DNA of 64,000 bases from an uncultured bacterium (GCA_903908715.1 CAIVSY010000078.1:62001-126000); one strand, 5' to 3'. Positions 42,435 through 52,414 are shown, counted from the first letter of the stretch. Translations and numbers: made by a program. Notes: generated from the letters alone by a model not told the origin.

Positions 42435-43426
42435 GGCTTTCTCCTGCTAAGTTGCTCAATCCGCACCCGGGCCTTTTCCGCTAATTCCGAATGGGGAAAA
42501 CGCCTGACAAAATCCTCATATGCCTGCAAGGCAGCCTCCGGCTTCCGGGCCAACTCATCATAATACCGCGCCCTCTCATAGACAAGCGTGGCAAGCCGTG
42601 TGTTCAAGGTGCGAAGATAGGTCTCCGCAGTAGATACGTCGGGACTTGAAGGATACGCCCGGATAAAAGCAGACAGCGCGGCTCGAGCGGCGTTCAAGGC
42701 ATTTTCATCATTCCGTCTTTGATCGGAAAGCCGATAAAGGGCACAGGACTCGCGAAACGCCGCTTGCCGCGCCCATTCACTGGATGGATATCGGTTCTGC
42801 AGAACTTCATACGCGGCAATGGCCTCCTCTTCCTCCTCATTCATTTCGTGGATGCGCCCGATATTGAACTGGGCCTCCGGCGCCTTCTCCCAGGAAGGCG
42901 CATTCCGGATGATCTGCTCAAATAACGGAATCGCCCGCTCAGGCGATGAAAATCCAGGGATGAAGAGTAACTTTCCCACCCGGGCATGCATTATGTAACT
43001 GGCAATCTGGAATTGCAGGCCCAACACCTCGGGATAGGCAAACTGTCCGGGATAGTTGTCCACAAGGTACTGATATTCCTCAAACGCGGCCTCGTACTTA
43101 CCGCGTTTTTGCTGGACCTTGGCCAGAGCCAACTGCGCCGAAGCAGCGCGCTGCGAATCCGGCCATGCATACACCATCGCCTGATAAGCGTTAGCCGCCT
43201 TACGCAACCGGTTGTGCTGGTAATACTCGTACGCAAGCTTCTCCTGGGCAAGGTCGGTCGCGCGGGAGGGCTTCCGATACCAGTGCACCCCCCGCTTGAT
43301 GCGTGCTTTGCCCACGTCTTCACCGGAACGGGTTTCATCCGTAAGCGATGTATCATACCCCGCCGCGAACGACAGGGGAACCCCGATACACATCCAAACG
43401 GCTATAAGAAAACGAATCCTTCGCAT
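42431..43426 (-). CDS. BamD-like periplasmic TPR protein
   Basis: 331 residues. Signal peptide (IRFLIAVWMCIGVPLSFAA), then five or more TPR-like helical pairs: KLAYEYYQHNRLRKAANAYQ, KYEAAFEEYQYLVDNYPGQF, EEEAIAAYEVLQNRYPSSEW, ALQAYEDFVRRFPHSELAEKA. The pattern resembles BamD/YfiO of the outer-membrane protein assembly complex, though no lipobox Cys is seen. It is coupled to lptE, consistent with an envelope-biogenesis role. Confidence 0.75.
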   Translation of the reverse strand: MRRIRFLIAVWMCIGVPLSFAAGYDTSLTDETRSGEDVGKARIKRGVHWYRKPSRATDLAQEKLAYEYYQHNRLRKAANAYQAMVYAWPDSQRAASAQLALAKVQQKRGKYEAAFEEYQYLVDNYPGQFAYPEVLGLQFQIASYIMHARVGKLLFIPGFSSPERAIPLFEQIIRNAPSWEKAPEAQFNIGRIHEMNEEEEEAIAAYEVLQNRYPSSEWARQAAFRESCALYRLSDQRRNDENALNAARAALSAFIRAYPSSPDVSTAETYLRTLNTRLATLVYERARYYDELARKPEAALQAYEDFVRRFPHSELAEKARVRIEQLSRRKP

Positions 43427-43475
43427 GATGCCGCGTACTGTAGGGGGGGCACACCAACGCGGTCAAGAACTTTGG

Positions 43476-43504
43476 TTTTCAACACATCACCCGAACCGTA
43501 TAAT
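43476..43504 (+). promoter_or_regulatory. Probable promoter of the P-type ATPase gene
   Basis: TTTTCA (43476-43481), 17-bp spacer, consensus TATAAT (43499-43504), 20 nt before the ATG. The 17-bp spacing is normal and not the long 19-20 bp spacing of MerR-activated metal promoters. No operator dyad was evident. Confidence 0.5.
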
Positions 43505-43524
43505 AGAAGCGGAGTCGATACCGA

Positions 43525-45669
43525 ATGAAACCCCGTCGCACATACCGGATTCACGGAATGGATTGCGCTGAAGAAGTGGAATCCCTGAAAGCCACTGTCG
43601 GCAAATTGCCGGGCGTGACAAACCTGACCTTCAACCTGCTGAACGGCTCCATGTCTCTGGACCTGAATGAGGACTGTGGCGATCCCGAAATTCTCGAAGC
43701 GGTCCGCCGCTCTGGATTACGTGCGGAACCTTGCGAAGCCGGAATGGAACCGGTCATTCGGGAAACAACATTCTGGGAACGGCGCGGCCGTCTTCTGACA
43801 TGTCTTGGAAGCGCCGGCTTCCTCGCGTTAGGCATCTGCCAGTGCGGATGGATCAGCCTAATCCCCGGATCCGACCCATTCCCAATAACGCCTGCCTGCC
43901 TGGCTAGCCTGCTGGCCTCCACCATACTGGGCATGTGGCATATCATTCCCAAGGCCGCCGCATCCGCTGCCGGCCTGCGACCGGACATGAACCTCCTGAT
44001 GACAATCGCCATTCTGGGAGCACTGGCCTTGGGTGACTGGCTGGAAGCCGCCTCGACCTCATTCCTGTTCGCCATTGCCCTCTGGCTGGAATCCTGGAGC
44101 CTCTCAAGATCACGCCACGCCCTGCAAACCCTTTCCCGGCTTTCTCCGGCAACCGCACGCCGGATATCCCCAGACGATGGCAAGATCAACGTCTTGCCGG
44201 TGAAACAGGTTCCCGTCGGAGCGTCTGTCATCGTCCCGCCCGGCGAACGAATTCCGATGGATGGGGAAGTCATCGAGGGCGAAGGATCGGTGAATGAGTC
44301 CCCCCTCACCGGGGAATCCATTCCGGTTGCAAAGACCCCTGGCAGTCTCGTCTATGCAGGAACGATCAACAACGAGCATACCCTGTCGCTACGGGTTTTG
44401 AAACCCGCGTCGGAAACATTCCTGTCGCATATTATCCGAATGGTGGAAGAAGCGGAGAATCGTCGCGCGCCTGTGGAACAGTGGATCGACCGTTTTGCTC
44501 ACCGTTACACTCCGCTGATGATTGTTGTGGCCCTCCTGATCGCCCTGCTCCCCCCGTTGATCATCAACGCACCCTGGGCCACTTGGTTCAATCGGGCTTT
44601 GATTACCCTCGTCATTGCATGCCCTTGCGCCCTGGTTATCTCAACCCCCGTGGGGATCATAGCCGGAATAACCGCCGCCGCCCGTCACGGCGTCCTTATC
44701 AAAGGGGGCATCTATCTGGAAACCGCCGCCCGCATCAAGGCTCTCGCCATTGACAAGACCGGCACACTGACCTGTGGTGAACCGTCCGTTCAGAACGTGT
44801 TGCCCATGCAGGGATATACCTCAAGGCAAGTGCTGGCACTGGCGGCGGGTTTGGAAGCATTATCCAACCATCCACTCGCAAGGGCCATACAGAAAGCAGC
44901 CCATGAAGCCGGCATTCCTCTCTGCCCCGTGGAATCCTTTGCCATCCTGCCCGGCAAGGGGGCCACAGGTCAAAAGGGTGGAGTTCCACACTGGATCGGC
45001 AGCCATCGCCTGCTTCACGAAAAAAACGCTGAAACACCGGAGATTCATGAACTTATCGTCCGCCTGGAGGACGCCGGCCACTCGGTTGTCATCCTGGGCT
45101 GCAACCACCATGTCATCGGTATCCTCAGTATAGCTGATACCGTGAGATCCCAGGCAACTCCCATGGTCAAAGCCTTGCATGACATCAGCATCACACCCAT
45201 CATCCTGTTGACAGGAGACAACGAAGGAACAGCTTCGGCCATCGCCCGCCAGACAGGGGTCGATACCTATCATGCCGAATTGCTTCCGGATGACAAGATG
45301 CACTGCATCCATCGGATGGCATCGGAATATGGCGTCACCGCAATGGTAGGTGATGGAATCAACGATGCCCCCGCCATGGCGGCATCAAGCCTGGGCATCG
45401 TGATGGGAGCTGCCGGATCGGATACAGCAATCGAAAGCGCGGATATCGCCTTGATGAAAGATGACCTGCTGAAGATCCCCTGGCTCATTACCCATGCCCG
45501 GCGCGTCATGAAGACAATTCAAGCCAATGTTGCATTCGCCATTGGCATTAAATTGCTGATCCTCATTCTCTCAATCGGCGGCTTGGCAACCTTATGGATG
45601 GCCATTGCCGCCGATACCGGCGCAACCCTCTGCGTGGTCCTCTGGAGTCTGCGCCTGCTCAGGACCTGA
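43525..45669 (+). CDS. Heavy-metal P1B-type ATPase (Zn/Cd/Pb exporter class)
   Basis: 714 residues. The N-terminal HMA domain has GMDCAEEV (one Cys plus acidic residues, not CxxC). Membrane region with CPCALVIST, phosphorylation motif DKTGTLTCGEP, HP locus (SNHPLARA), LTGDNEG, and hinge GDGINDAPAM. The last helices contain AADTGATL, whose Asp is diagnostic of Zn/Cd/Pb ATPases rather than Cu pumps. It exports divalent soft metals across the inner membrane. A normal promoter precedes it; a cognate regulator is not adjacent. Confidence 0.92.
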   Translation: MKPRRTYRIHGMDCAEEVESLKATVGKLPGVTNLTFNLLNGSMSLDLNEDCGDPEILEAVRRSGLRAEPCEAGMEPVIRETTFWERRGRLLTCLGSAGFLALGICQCGWISLIPGSDPFPITPACLASLLASTILGMWHIIPKAAASAAGLRPDMNLLMTIAILGALALGDWLEAASTSFLFAIALWLESWSLSRSRHALQTLSRLSPATARRISPDDGKINVLPVKQVPVGASVIVPPGERIPMDGEVIEGEGSVNESPLTGESIPVAKTPGSLVYAGTINNEHTLSLRVLKPASETFLSHIIRMVEEAENRRAPVEQWIDRFAHRYTPLMIVVALLIALLPPLIINAPWATWFNRALITLVIACPCALVISTPVGIIAGITAAARHGVLIKGGIYLETAARIKALAIDKTGTLTCGEPSVQNVLPMQGYTSRQVLALAAGLEALSNHPLARAIQKAAHEAGIPLCPVESFAILPGKGATGQKGGVPHWIGSHRLLHEKNAETPEIHELIVRLEDAGHSVVILGCNHHVIGILSIADTVRSQATPMVKALHDISITPIILLTGDNEGTASAIARQTGVDTYHAELLPDDKMHCIHRMASEYGVTAMVGDGINDAPAMAASSLGIVMGAAGSDTAIESADIALMKDDLLKIPWLITHARRVMKTIQANVAFAIGIKLLILILSIGGLATLWMAIAADTGATLCVVLWSLRLLRT

Positions 45670-45693
45670 ACAGGCGCAGCGGCAACTCCGCTC

Positions 45694-46284
45694 TTACTTC
45701 GCATGCCGGGCCAGGTAACTTGCAACGCCTTCGGCTGTCGGCTTCATCGCGTCTTCCCCCTGACGCCAATTGGCCGGGCAGACCTCCCCGTGCTCCTCGG
45801 TGTACTGCAATGCATCCAGGGTGCGGAGCATTTCATCCACGCTTCGCCCGATCGGCAGGTCATTAACCAGCTGATGCCGAACGACCCCATGCGTGTCGAT
45901 AAGAAACATCCCGCGCAAGGCAACCGAGTCATTCAGCAACACGTCATAAGCCCTGGCAATCTTCTTGTCGAGATCTGCCACCAGCGGGAATTGGATTTCG
46001 CCAATCCCCCCCTTGTTGCGGGGGGTCAACCGCCAGTGATAGTGGGAGAACTGGGAATCAACCGAAACCCCGATCAGCACCGAGTTCTTTTCATGGAAAC
46101 GTTTGACAGCCTTGTCAAAGGCAATGATCTCGGAAGGGCAGACAAAAGTGAAATCCAGTGGATAGAATAGCAGAACCACGTATTTCCCCCGGTACGACGA
46201 GAGCTTCAGTTCATTAATCGAATTGTCCGGGAAAACCGCCTGTGCCGTGAAATCCGGCGCCTCTTTTGTCACTAATACAGCCAT
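45694..46284 (-). CDS. Typical 2-Cys peroxiredoxin
   Basis: 196 residues, AhpC/Prx1 type. Peroxidatic Cys in YPLDFTFVCPSE, Arg in the active site region, resolving Cys in GEVCPANW near the C-terminus. It reduces H2O2 and organic peroxides with thioredoxin or AhpF-type donors. The start is at MAVLVTKEAPDF with AGGAGG upstream; the ORF adds 11 unsupported residues. It sits 111 bp downstream of an rrf2 gene on the same strand. Confidence 0.95.
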   Translation of the reverse strand: MAVLVTKEAPDFTAQAVFPDNSINELKLSSYRGKYVVLLFYPLDFTFVCPSEIIAFDKAVKRFHEKNSVLIGVSVDSQFSHYHWRLTPRNKGGIGEIQFPLVADLDKKIARAYDVLLNDSVALRGMFLIDTHGVVRHQLVNDLPIGRSVDEMLRTLDALQYTEEHGEVCPANWRQGEDAMKPTAEGVASYLARHAK

Positions 46285-46356
46285 ACGATCCTCCTGTTTT
46301 CTTTGCTGACTTCCCACTCATCGAGATCCGGACCTACCCGAATCTCACTGCGTACA

Positions 46357-46386
46357 AATATGCCACCTAAACAGTCGCATTAGCAA
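46357..46386 (-). promoter_or_regulatory. Candidate peroxiredoxin promoter
   Basis: On the minus strand, TTGCTA (46386-46381) and CATATT (46362-46357) are 18 bp apart, between rrf2 and the peroxiredoxin gene. The surrounding dyad-poor AT-rich sequence is where an Rrf2-type regulator could bind. Weak, consensus-only evidence. Confidence 0.3.
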
Positions 46387-46395
46387 ATTCTTTTT

Positions 46396-46827
46396 TCAGC
46401 GGAACGGGTCACATTGCTCGCAGGCGGATAATCGGTCAAACGTGGCAACCTTCATCCGATTCTGCAAGTCGTTCTGCAGTTCGCCCAACGCCTTCCCGAT
46501 CGGACACCCCTTTGAACGCCCGCAAATCGCAGGATCGCGCACGCAGGCACTCAAATCCACACTTTCAGGCGCCATGGCGTTTACGACATCCAGCATCGAT
46601 ATCTTGGAAGGAGAACGCGCCAACCGTAACCCACCACTCTTCCCCCTTCGACTCACAATCAATCCCTTCGCGACCATACGGCCTGCAATCTTCCTCAAAA
46701 ACCGATACGGAATACCCATTCCCTGAGCAATGACACCAACCGAAACATGGTCCCCACCCCCATTCTTCCAACCCCGGCTCAAAGCCAGGATCACCCTCAT
46801 CCCATAATCCGCTTCCCGTGTAATCAT
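46396..46827 (-). CDS. Rrf2-family transcriptional regulator, probably Fe-S containing
   Basis: 143 residues. Winged helix with MITREADYGMRVILALS and IPYRFLRKIAGRMVAKGLIVSRRGKSGGLRLAR, then three clustered Cys in ACVRDPAICGRSKGCPIG (C-x6-C-x5-C), as in IscR/NsrR-type sensors of redox, NO or Fe-S status. GGAGGAG precedes the ATG. Its position just upstream of a peroxiredoxin on the same strand suggests it controls that gene in response to oxidative stress. Confidence 0.9.
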   Translation of the reverse strand: MITREADYGMRVILALSRGWKNGGGDHVSVGVIAQGMGIPYRFLRKIAGRMVAKGLIVSRRGKSGGLRLARSPSKISMLDVVNAMAPESVDLSACVRDPAICGRSKGCPIGKALGELQNDLQNRMKVATFDRLSACEQCDPFR

Positions 46828-46856
46828 TCATCTCCTCCGCCAATATTGACACTTGG

Positions 46857-46884
46857 AAAGTAGTAAATTTCCGTCACATTGCAA
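46857..46884 (-). promoter_or_regulatory. Candidate rrf2 promoter
   Basis: Minus-strand TTGCAA (46884-46879) and TACTTT (46862-46857), spacer 16, about 30 nt before the rrf2 ATG. The 263-bp divergent region to fusA must also hold the fusA promoter, which I could not place with confidence. Confidence 0.3.
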
Positions 46885-47090
46885 ATCGTTTCTTGCCGAC
46901 GCCCGTTTTCCCGGACCTGTCGCATTGGCCTCCATAGCGCGCTACACCCGGAAAACCCAGCACCGCATCTACCCAGAATTTCCTTGCATTGGGCGCGCGT
47001 AATTCCCATACTACACCCCTTTTTCCCGCGAAGGTCAATCCCACTGGATTAGAATCGGATGGCTTGCGGGAAGTGTGGAAAGGTTGAAAC

Positions 47091-49175
47091 ATGGACGAAC
47101 AAGTACCCCTTTCGAATTTGCGCAACATCGGCATCATGGCCCATATTGATGCGGGCAAGACCACCGTAAGCGAGCGGATCCTCTATTTTTCAGGAAAAAC
47201 TCATAAGCTGGGCGAAGTGCACGACGGAGCAGCCACCATGGATTGGATGGTGCAGGAGCAGGAACGCGGCATAACCATCACTTCCGCCGCCACAACCACC
47301 TCCTGGAGGGATCACCGCATCTCAGTAATCGACACCCCCGGACACGTGGACTTTACTGCCGAAGTCGAGCGGAGCCTCCGAGTTCTGGATGGCGCAATCG
47401 CCCTCTTCTGCGCAGTGGGCGGCGTGCAACCCCAGTCTGAACAAGTCTGGCGCCAAAGCGAGAAATACAATGTCCCCAAGATCGCGTTCATCAACAAGAT
47501 GGATCGCGTCGGAGCCGATTTCTTCGGTGTTGTCGAGGAAATCCAGAATATCCTGGGCGCCAACGCTGTCCCTGTCGTTGTGCCGATTGGAGCGGAAGAT
47601 ACCTTCAGCGGCATCATCGACCTCGTCAAGATGAAGGCCGTCTATTACAACGAAGCGGACCGCGGCCGAACCTGGTCCGAAGAGGAGATTCCTGCCGACA
47701 AGATCGAGAAAGCCAGGAAATGGCGCGCGAACCTGGTGGAAAAGTGTGCCGAACAGTGCGATACTCTTCTGGAAAAGTTCCTGGAGACAGGTGATCTGTC
47801 GGAAGAGGAGATCAGCAGCATTATCCGCAAGGCAACCATTGCCCGGCGTGTGATTCCCGTCTACTGCGGCTCTGCCTTCAAGAACAAGGGCATCCAGCGC
47901 CTGCTCGACGGCATCGTGGATTACCTCCCATCCCCGGCCGATATCCCGCCCGTCATCGGGCAAGTTGGCGAAGGGGAAGTCCATCGGGCCCATTCTGCCG
48001 AGGAACCGTTTTCCGCCCTTGCCTTCAAGATCATGTCGGACAAGCACATGGGCAAACTTACCTACATGCGAGTTTATTCAGGCAAGATCAATGCCGGAAC
48101 AGTGGTTTATAACAGCACACAACAGAAGGAGCAGCGCATTGGACGCCTCCTCCGTATGCATGCGAACCGCCAGGAATCCATCGAGTCCGCCCAGTGCGGG
48201 GATATCGTTGCGGTTGTCGGCCTGCAGCACACCAAAACAGGCGACACCCTCTGTTGCGTGGATAACCCCATTCTACTCGAGTCCATCGAGTTCCCTTCGC
48301 CCGTAATGTCCATCAGCATCGCGCCGGAGAGCCGGGCGGATGACGAAAAGCTCGGACACGCCCTGCATGCACTGGCGGATGAGGACCCGACGTTTGTCGT
48401 GGGGTTTGACGATGAAACCAAGGAAACCATTATCTCAGGCATGGGCGAGTTGCATCTGGAGATCCTGGTCGACCGGATGAAACGCGAATTCGGTGTCGCC
48501 GCGAAAATTGGCCGCCCGGAAGTGGCCTACCGCGAAACCGGAACGACCGATTCCGATGGGCAGTACAAGCATGTTAAGCAGTCCGGCGGCCGCGGACAAT
48601 ATGCGCATGTCTGCCTGAAGCTGGAACCGCTGGATCCTGGTCAGGGCTTTGAGTTCGTCAATGAAGTCCGGGGCGGACGCATCCCTCAGCAGTTCATTCC
48701 AGCCGTTGAGAAGGGCGTTGTGAAGGCCATGACCAAGGGACCTGTGGCCGGATATCCCGTTGTCGATATGCGTGTTACGGTGTACGACGGGACCTATCAC
48801 GAGGTGGATTCAAACGAGTTCGCCTTCATTGAGGCGGCCCGCGCCGGTTTCGCCCAGCTGTTCCTCGAGACCCGGCCCGAACTTCTGGAACCGGTAATGT
48901 CCGTGGAAGTCGTGACACCCGAGGAATTCATGGGATCCGTTTCAGGGTCGATCTGCCAGCGGCGAGGCCGCATTGAAAGCATGGATGAGCAGGGCGAATA
49001 CAAGGTGGTCCGTGGCTTTGTCCCGCTGAGCGAGATGTTCGGCTACGCAAATACTGTGCGGACCATCTCTCAAGGACGTGCCTCGTTCACTATGCACTTC
49101 GAGCATTACGAAGCGGTCCCCTTCGCGCTGGCCGAGGAAATCGTGGCGAAGCGCAAGGAAGCAAAGAAGGTCTGA
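47091..49175 (+). CDS. fusA: Elongation factor G
   Basis: 694 residues. GTPase motifs [18 protein letters not shown] (G1), [11 protein letters not shown] (G2), [16 protein letters not shown] (G3), [10 protein letters not shown] (G4). Domains II-V follow, with GRGQYAHV and [21 protein letters not shown]. It drives translocation on the ribosome. It stands alone, not in the str operon (rpsL-rpsG-fusA-tuf), so the organism may carry a second copy. The last 86 bp overlap the convergent mutM gene. Confidence 0.96.
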   Translation: MDEQVPLSNLRNIGIMAHIDAGKTTVSERILYFSGKTHKLGEVHDGAATMDWMVQEQERGITITSAATTTSWRDHRISVIDTPGHVDFTAEVERSLRVLDGAIALFCAVGGVQPQSEQVWRQSEKYNVPKIAFINKMDRVGADFFGVVEEIQNILGANAVPVVVPIGAEDTFSGIIDLVKMKAVYYNEADRGRTWSEEEIPADKIEKARKWRANLVEKCAEQCDTLLEKFLETGDLSEEEISSIIRKATIARRVIPVYCGSAFKNKGIQRLLDGIVDYLPSPADIPPVIGQVGEGEVHRAHSAEEPFSALAFKIMSDKHMGKLTYMRVYSGKINAGTVVYNSTQQKEQRIGRLLRMHANRQESIESAQCGDIVAVVGLQHTKTGDTLCCVDNPILLESIEFPSPVMSISIAPESRADDEKLGHALHALADEDPTFVVGFDDETKETIISGMGELHLEILVDRMKREFGVAAKIGRPEVAYRETGTTDSDGQYKHVKQSGGRGQYAHVCLKLEPLDPGQGFEFVNEVRGGRIPQQFIPAVEKGVVKAMTKGPVAGYPVVDMRVTVYDGTYHEVDSNEFAFIEAARAGFAQLFLETRPELLEPVMSVEVVTPEEFMGSVSGSICQRRGRIESMDEQGEYKVVRGFVPLSEMFGYANTVRTISQGRASFTMHFEHYEAVPFALAEEIVAKRKEAKKV

Positions 49176-49995
49176 TCTGGCAGGCGGGGCACAAATGCGT
49201 GCCCCTCTGCCCGACAACCATTCGCTCAATGGACTTGCCACAACGAGGGCACGGCTGACCTGTGCGACGGAATACGTGCAAACGGCTCCGATTCCGCCCT
49301 TGCCTTCCGTCGGGACTCTTGAAGTTCGGCCTGCCGTTCCCCAACGAAGTTCCGCGGTTTCGAATCCCCTGCCGCAATACCCGTCCAATCGCCTTGTGCA
49401 AGGATTGAACCTCGCGGTCGGATAAATCGGCCGCGCAGCGGCAGGGATGAATCCCTGCAGCCCACAAGGCCTCATCCACATAAATATTCCCCAAGCCGGC
49501 CAGAAATGTTTGATCCAGTAAAAGCGGTTTCAACTGGCGACGGTGAAGCCGCAGCTGCTCCCCTAGCCAAGCCTCTGTAAAAACAGCGCTAAGGGGCTCA
49601 GGACCCAACCGGCCCAACACTTCTGCGGGGTTCCCGACCAGCATCCAACGGCCGAATTTCCGCGGGTCCACGAAATCGAGCCAACGTCCGTCCTCCAGTC
49701 GCAACGACAACCTCGTCGCAGCATGGCAACCTGATTCCGGCTCCAGATAAATCCGGCCGCTCATCCGCAGATGTGCGAGAAGGTACATCTCGTTGTCCAT
49801 ACGGAAAACCAGGTATTTAGCCCTTCGCACGATGGAAAGAATACGCCGCCCCGGAACGATGCGAAGAAATTGGTTGCGTCCAGCGGCCTCCACAACACCC
49901 GGCCAGCCAAGCACCACATCCACGATCCGGCAACCCGGAACCCTTCGCCGACACAGGTCCCGTACAATCGTTTCAACCTCTGGGAGTTCCGGCAT
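49090..49995 (-). CDS. mutM: Formamidopyrimidine-DNA glycosylase
   Basis: About 301 residues from [10 protein letters not shown], where Pro2 and Glu3 are the catalytic residues and must be N-terminal. This fixes the start at 49995 against the longer ORF. Lys in RRAKYLVF, H2TH region [20 protein letters not shown], and a zinc finger [24 protein letters not shown]. It excises 8-oxoG and FaPy lesions. After the finger, ~29 Pro/Arg-rich residues continue antisense into fusA; family members usually end just past the finger. Confidence 0.95.
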   Translation of the reverse strand: MPELPEVETIVRDLCRRRVPGCRIVDVVLGWPGVVEAAGRNQFLRIVPGRRILSIVRRAKYLVFRMDNEMYLLAHLRMSGRIYLEPESGCHAATRLSLRLEDGRWLDFVDPRKFGRWMLVGNPAEVLGRLGPEPLSAVFTEAWLGEQLRLHRRQLKPLLLDQTFLAGLGNIYVDEALWAAGIHPCRCAADLSDREVQSLHKAIGRVLRQGIRNRGTSLGNGRPNFKSPDGRQGRNRSRLHVFRRTGQPCPRCGKSIERMVVGQRGTHLCPACQIRPSLLPCASPRFPRPARRGPLRNARSA

Positions 49996-50749
49996 GCCCA
50001 CCCCCCCTGAAATCCCGTCGCGGAAACCCCGGTCCACGCCCGAAACCCCTTCCATACCCGGGCCGCCGGGGCCTACCGCCTGTATCGCCTTCCCCCTGCC
50101 CCCTGTAACGCTCCGGAAACGAGGAGCGCCGGTCCTGTTGCATCATCCTCTCCCGGAACTCACGGTTCAAACGCTTCCGGTGATCCGCAAGTTGACGAAC
50201 CATCGTCTCGGTCATGCGCCCCAGCGCGACATCCAAGGCCATGCTTAGCCCGCATCGCGTTTGGTCCATCAGGTCACTCATGCACTGGATGACCTTGCCG
50301 TATTCGCCAACGGTCCTTGTTCGCACCGGCAACAACTCGCCATTCTCATCCCTCCGCTGCTCGGCCTGCAACAGGAGTTGCAGGACCTTGGTCAACTCCC
50401 GCTGCGACCATTGCCCTGGCGGCAGGCGCGGCAGAAGTTCCACCGCCAACAGATGGGAAGCATACGGCAACAGGGTTTGTAGCCGGTCAAGCGGGATCCT
50501 TTGGTCCAGAACAGCAGCAGGCAATTCCTTGCAGCGCGAAGCCGCATCCAGCAGGCGGGCCTCGGCAAGGGTAATACGTCGCTCAGCAATGGCGAGCGCA
50601 ACCCAAGGCGCAATGTTCATCTCTTGCACAAGCCCAACCGCACGCTCCCCAATCGCACGGGTTCCTCCACGATCCATGGCTTGCTGCACAAGCGCCTCCG
50701 CCCAACGTCGGGATCGTCCTTTCTCATGCCTGTCATCGGTTCCATTCAT
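49973..50749 (-). CDS. Unknown helical protein with an Arg/Gly-rich C-terminal tail
   Basis: 258 residues, no signal peptide. The first ~200 are charged and helical with no motif I recognise. The last ~40 residues are an RG-rich tail (RRPGYGRGFGRGPGFPRRD) like RNA-binding RGG boxes. The gene overlaps the mutM start by 23 nt, so the tail codes across the mutM initiation site. A role in nucleic acid binding is inference from composition. The ATG at 50749 is the only evident start. Confidence 0.65.
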   Translation of the reverse strand: MNGTDDRHEKGRSRRWAEALVQQAMDRGGTRAIGERAVGLVQEMNIAPWVALAIAERRITLAEARLLDAASRCKELPAAVLDQRIPLDRLQTLLPYASHLLAVELLPRLPPGQWSQRELTKVLQLLLQAEQRRDENGELLPVRTRTVGEYGKVIQCMSDLMDQTRCGLSMALDVALGRMTETMVRQLADHRKRLNREFRERMMQQDRRSSFPERYRGQGEGDTGGRPRRPGYGRGFGRGPGFPRRDFRGGGHAGTPRG

Positions 50750-50863
50750 GATCTACATATCCTGCGTTGAGGAACAAGCCATGTCGAGAGAGAAAACATA
50801 CGGAAATATGCAACTTAATCTTCTGGCCTTTCAGCCTTAAAGTAGGATACAATTCTCGTTTTG

Positions 50864-52288
50864 ATGAACATACCACAAATCATACAGGGAGGAATGGGGG
50901 CTGGGGTTTCCAATTGGCGCCTGGCACAAGCCGTGTCAAGACTTGGGCAATTGGGAGTCGTTTCCGGTACCGCCCTCGATCAGGTACTGGTGCGGCGCCT
51001 TCAGGACGGCGACCCCGACGGGGCCGTTCGAAGGGCATTGAAGGCCTTCCCTTTCCGACGTATGGCCGATCGCATCCTGCAGACCTACTTCATAGCTGGC
51101 GGAAAGGCGCCGGGATCCCCCTATGCCACAACTCCCATGCTGACCCAGAAGGGCGAACGGGGCGCACAAGAACTGTGCATTGCCGGAAACTTCACCGAAA
51201 TATTCCTGGCACGGGAAGGGCATAATAACCCTGTGGGAATCAACTACCTGGAAAAGATCCAGCTACCCCACCTGCCCTCTCTCTATGGCGCTATGCTGGC
51301 TGGAGTCGCAGTCGTGATCATGGGCGCAGGAATACCAATGACGATCCCTTCCGTCCTGGACGCATTGGCAAATCATCAACCTGCAACCTACCCCCTGACC
51401 GTTTCAGGCGCCGCGGCTACCGAACAATGGTGTTCCTCGTTTACGCCTCTGGATTTCCACGAGAGCCAGGAACCTCCTGCCGTGACAAAACCTGCGTTCC
51501 TACCCATCGTTGCATCGAACCTGCTCGCCAATGTCATGATCCGCAAGGCAACCGGGCCCATCGCCGGATTCATTGTTGAAGGTCCTTGTGCGGGTGGCCA
51601 TAACGCGCCTCCGCGCGGCACCGCAAAGTTCACCGATGACGGACAGCCTGTCTACGGCCCCCGGGATGTTGTGGATCTTGCCGCGCTTAAAGCAATGGGC
51701 TTGCCTTTTTGGCTGGCAGGGGGCTACGGATCCAACGAGCAGTTCCGCAAGGCACTCGAACTCGGAGCCACAGGCATTCAGGTCGGCACGGCCTTTGCCC
51801 TCTGCATGGAATCAGGGCTCCTACCCGAAATCCGGCAGGCACTGGTTCGGAAAGCCCTCGACGGAACGGCAACTGTGCGAACGGATCCGCTTGCCTCACC
51901 AACCGGTTTCCCATTCAAGGTTGCCGCCTTGGAAGGCGCACTCTCGGATGCGGCCATCTACCGGAACCGGCCGCGCATCTGCAATCTCGGCTTTCTCCGT
52001 GAAGCCTACCGTAGAGCCGACGGCTCTCTTGGCTACCGCTGCCCCGCGGAACCGGAAGCCGCATTTGTCGCAAAAGGAGGCGAACCGGTTGACACGGAAG
52101 GACGCGTCTGCCTCTGTAATGCACTGATCGCCAATGTGGGTATGCCGCAACGCCTCCGCGACGGGTCAACTGAACCGTGCCTGATTACCTTGGGCGATGA
52201 CTTCTCCGGCATCGCTCGGTTCTGCCGGAACGGCAATCCTGATTTTACCGCCGCGGATGTCATCCACACCCTCCTGGGCGTCGCCTGA
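50864..52288 (+). CDS. Nitronate monooxygenase / 2-nitropropane dioxygenase-family flavoprotein
   Basis: 474 residues, FMN-binding TIM barrel. PQIIQGGMGAGVSNW at the N-terminus, an extended insert after the first ~90 residues, then IVEGPCAGGHNAPP, FWLAGGYGS and GATGIQVGTAFALC. It is longer than typical nitronate monooxygenases (~350), with extra C-terminal ~120 residues containing several Cys, and so resembles the longer PfaD-like branch. The exact substrate is unknown. ATG 50864 is used; the track's TTG is one codon earlier. Confidence 0.82.
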   Translation: MNIPQIIQGGMGAGVSNWRLAQAVSRLGQLGVVSGTALDQVLVRRLQDGDPDGAVRRALKAFPFRRMADRILQTYFIAGGKAPGSPYATTPMLTQKGERGAQELCIAGNFTEIFLAREGHNNPVGINYLEKIQLPHLPSLYGAMLAGVAVVIMGAGIPMTIPSVLDALANHQPATYPLTVSGAAATEQWCSSFTPLDFHESQEPPAVTKPAFLPIVASNLLANVMIRKATGPIAGFIVEGPCAGGHNAPPRGTAKFTDDGQPVYGPRDVVDLAALKAMGLPFWLAGGYGSNEQFRKALELGATGIQVGTAFALCMESGLLPEIRQALVRKALDGTATVRTDPLASPTGFPFKVAALEGALSDAAIYRNRPRICNLGFLREAYRRADGSLGYRCPAEPEAAFVAKGGEPVDTEGRVCLCNALIANVGMPQRLRDGSTEPCLITLGDDFSGIARFCRNGNPDFTAADVIHTLLGVA

Positions 52289-52358
52289 ACGGATAGTCGC
52301 CGCCGTTCCCTTCCTGGCCACAGGCTGCCGCCCGCTCCCACAACACCGCCAATCCCTC

Positions 52359-52386
52359 TTGACAATAGAGCTTGAATCGCAAAAAT
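52359..52386 (+). promoter_or_regulatory. Candidate promoter of the flavodoxin-like gene
   Basis: Consensus TTGACA (52359-52364), 16-bp spacer, AAAAAT (52381-52386), 28 nt before the ATG. The -10 match is only 4 of 6. Confidence 0.35.
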
Positions 52387-52414
52387 CAGGTCCAACTCAA
52401 GAAGGAGCCATCCA

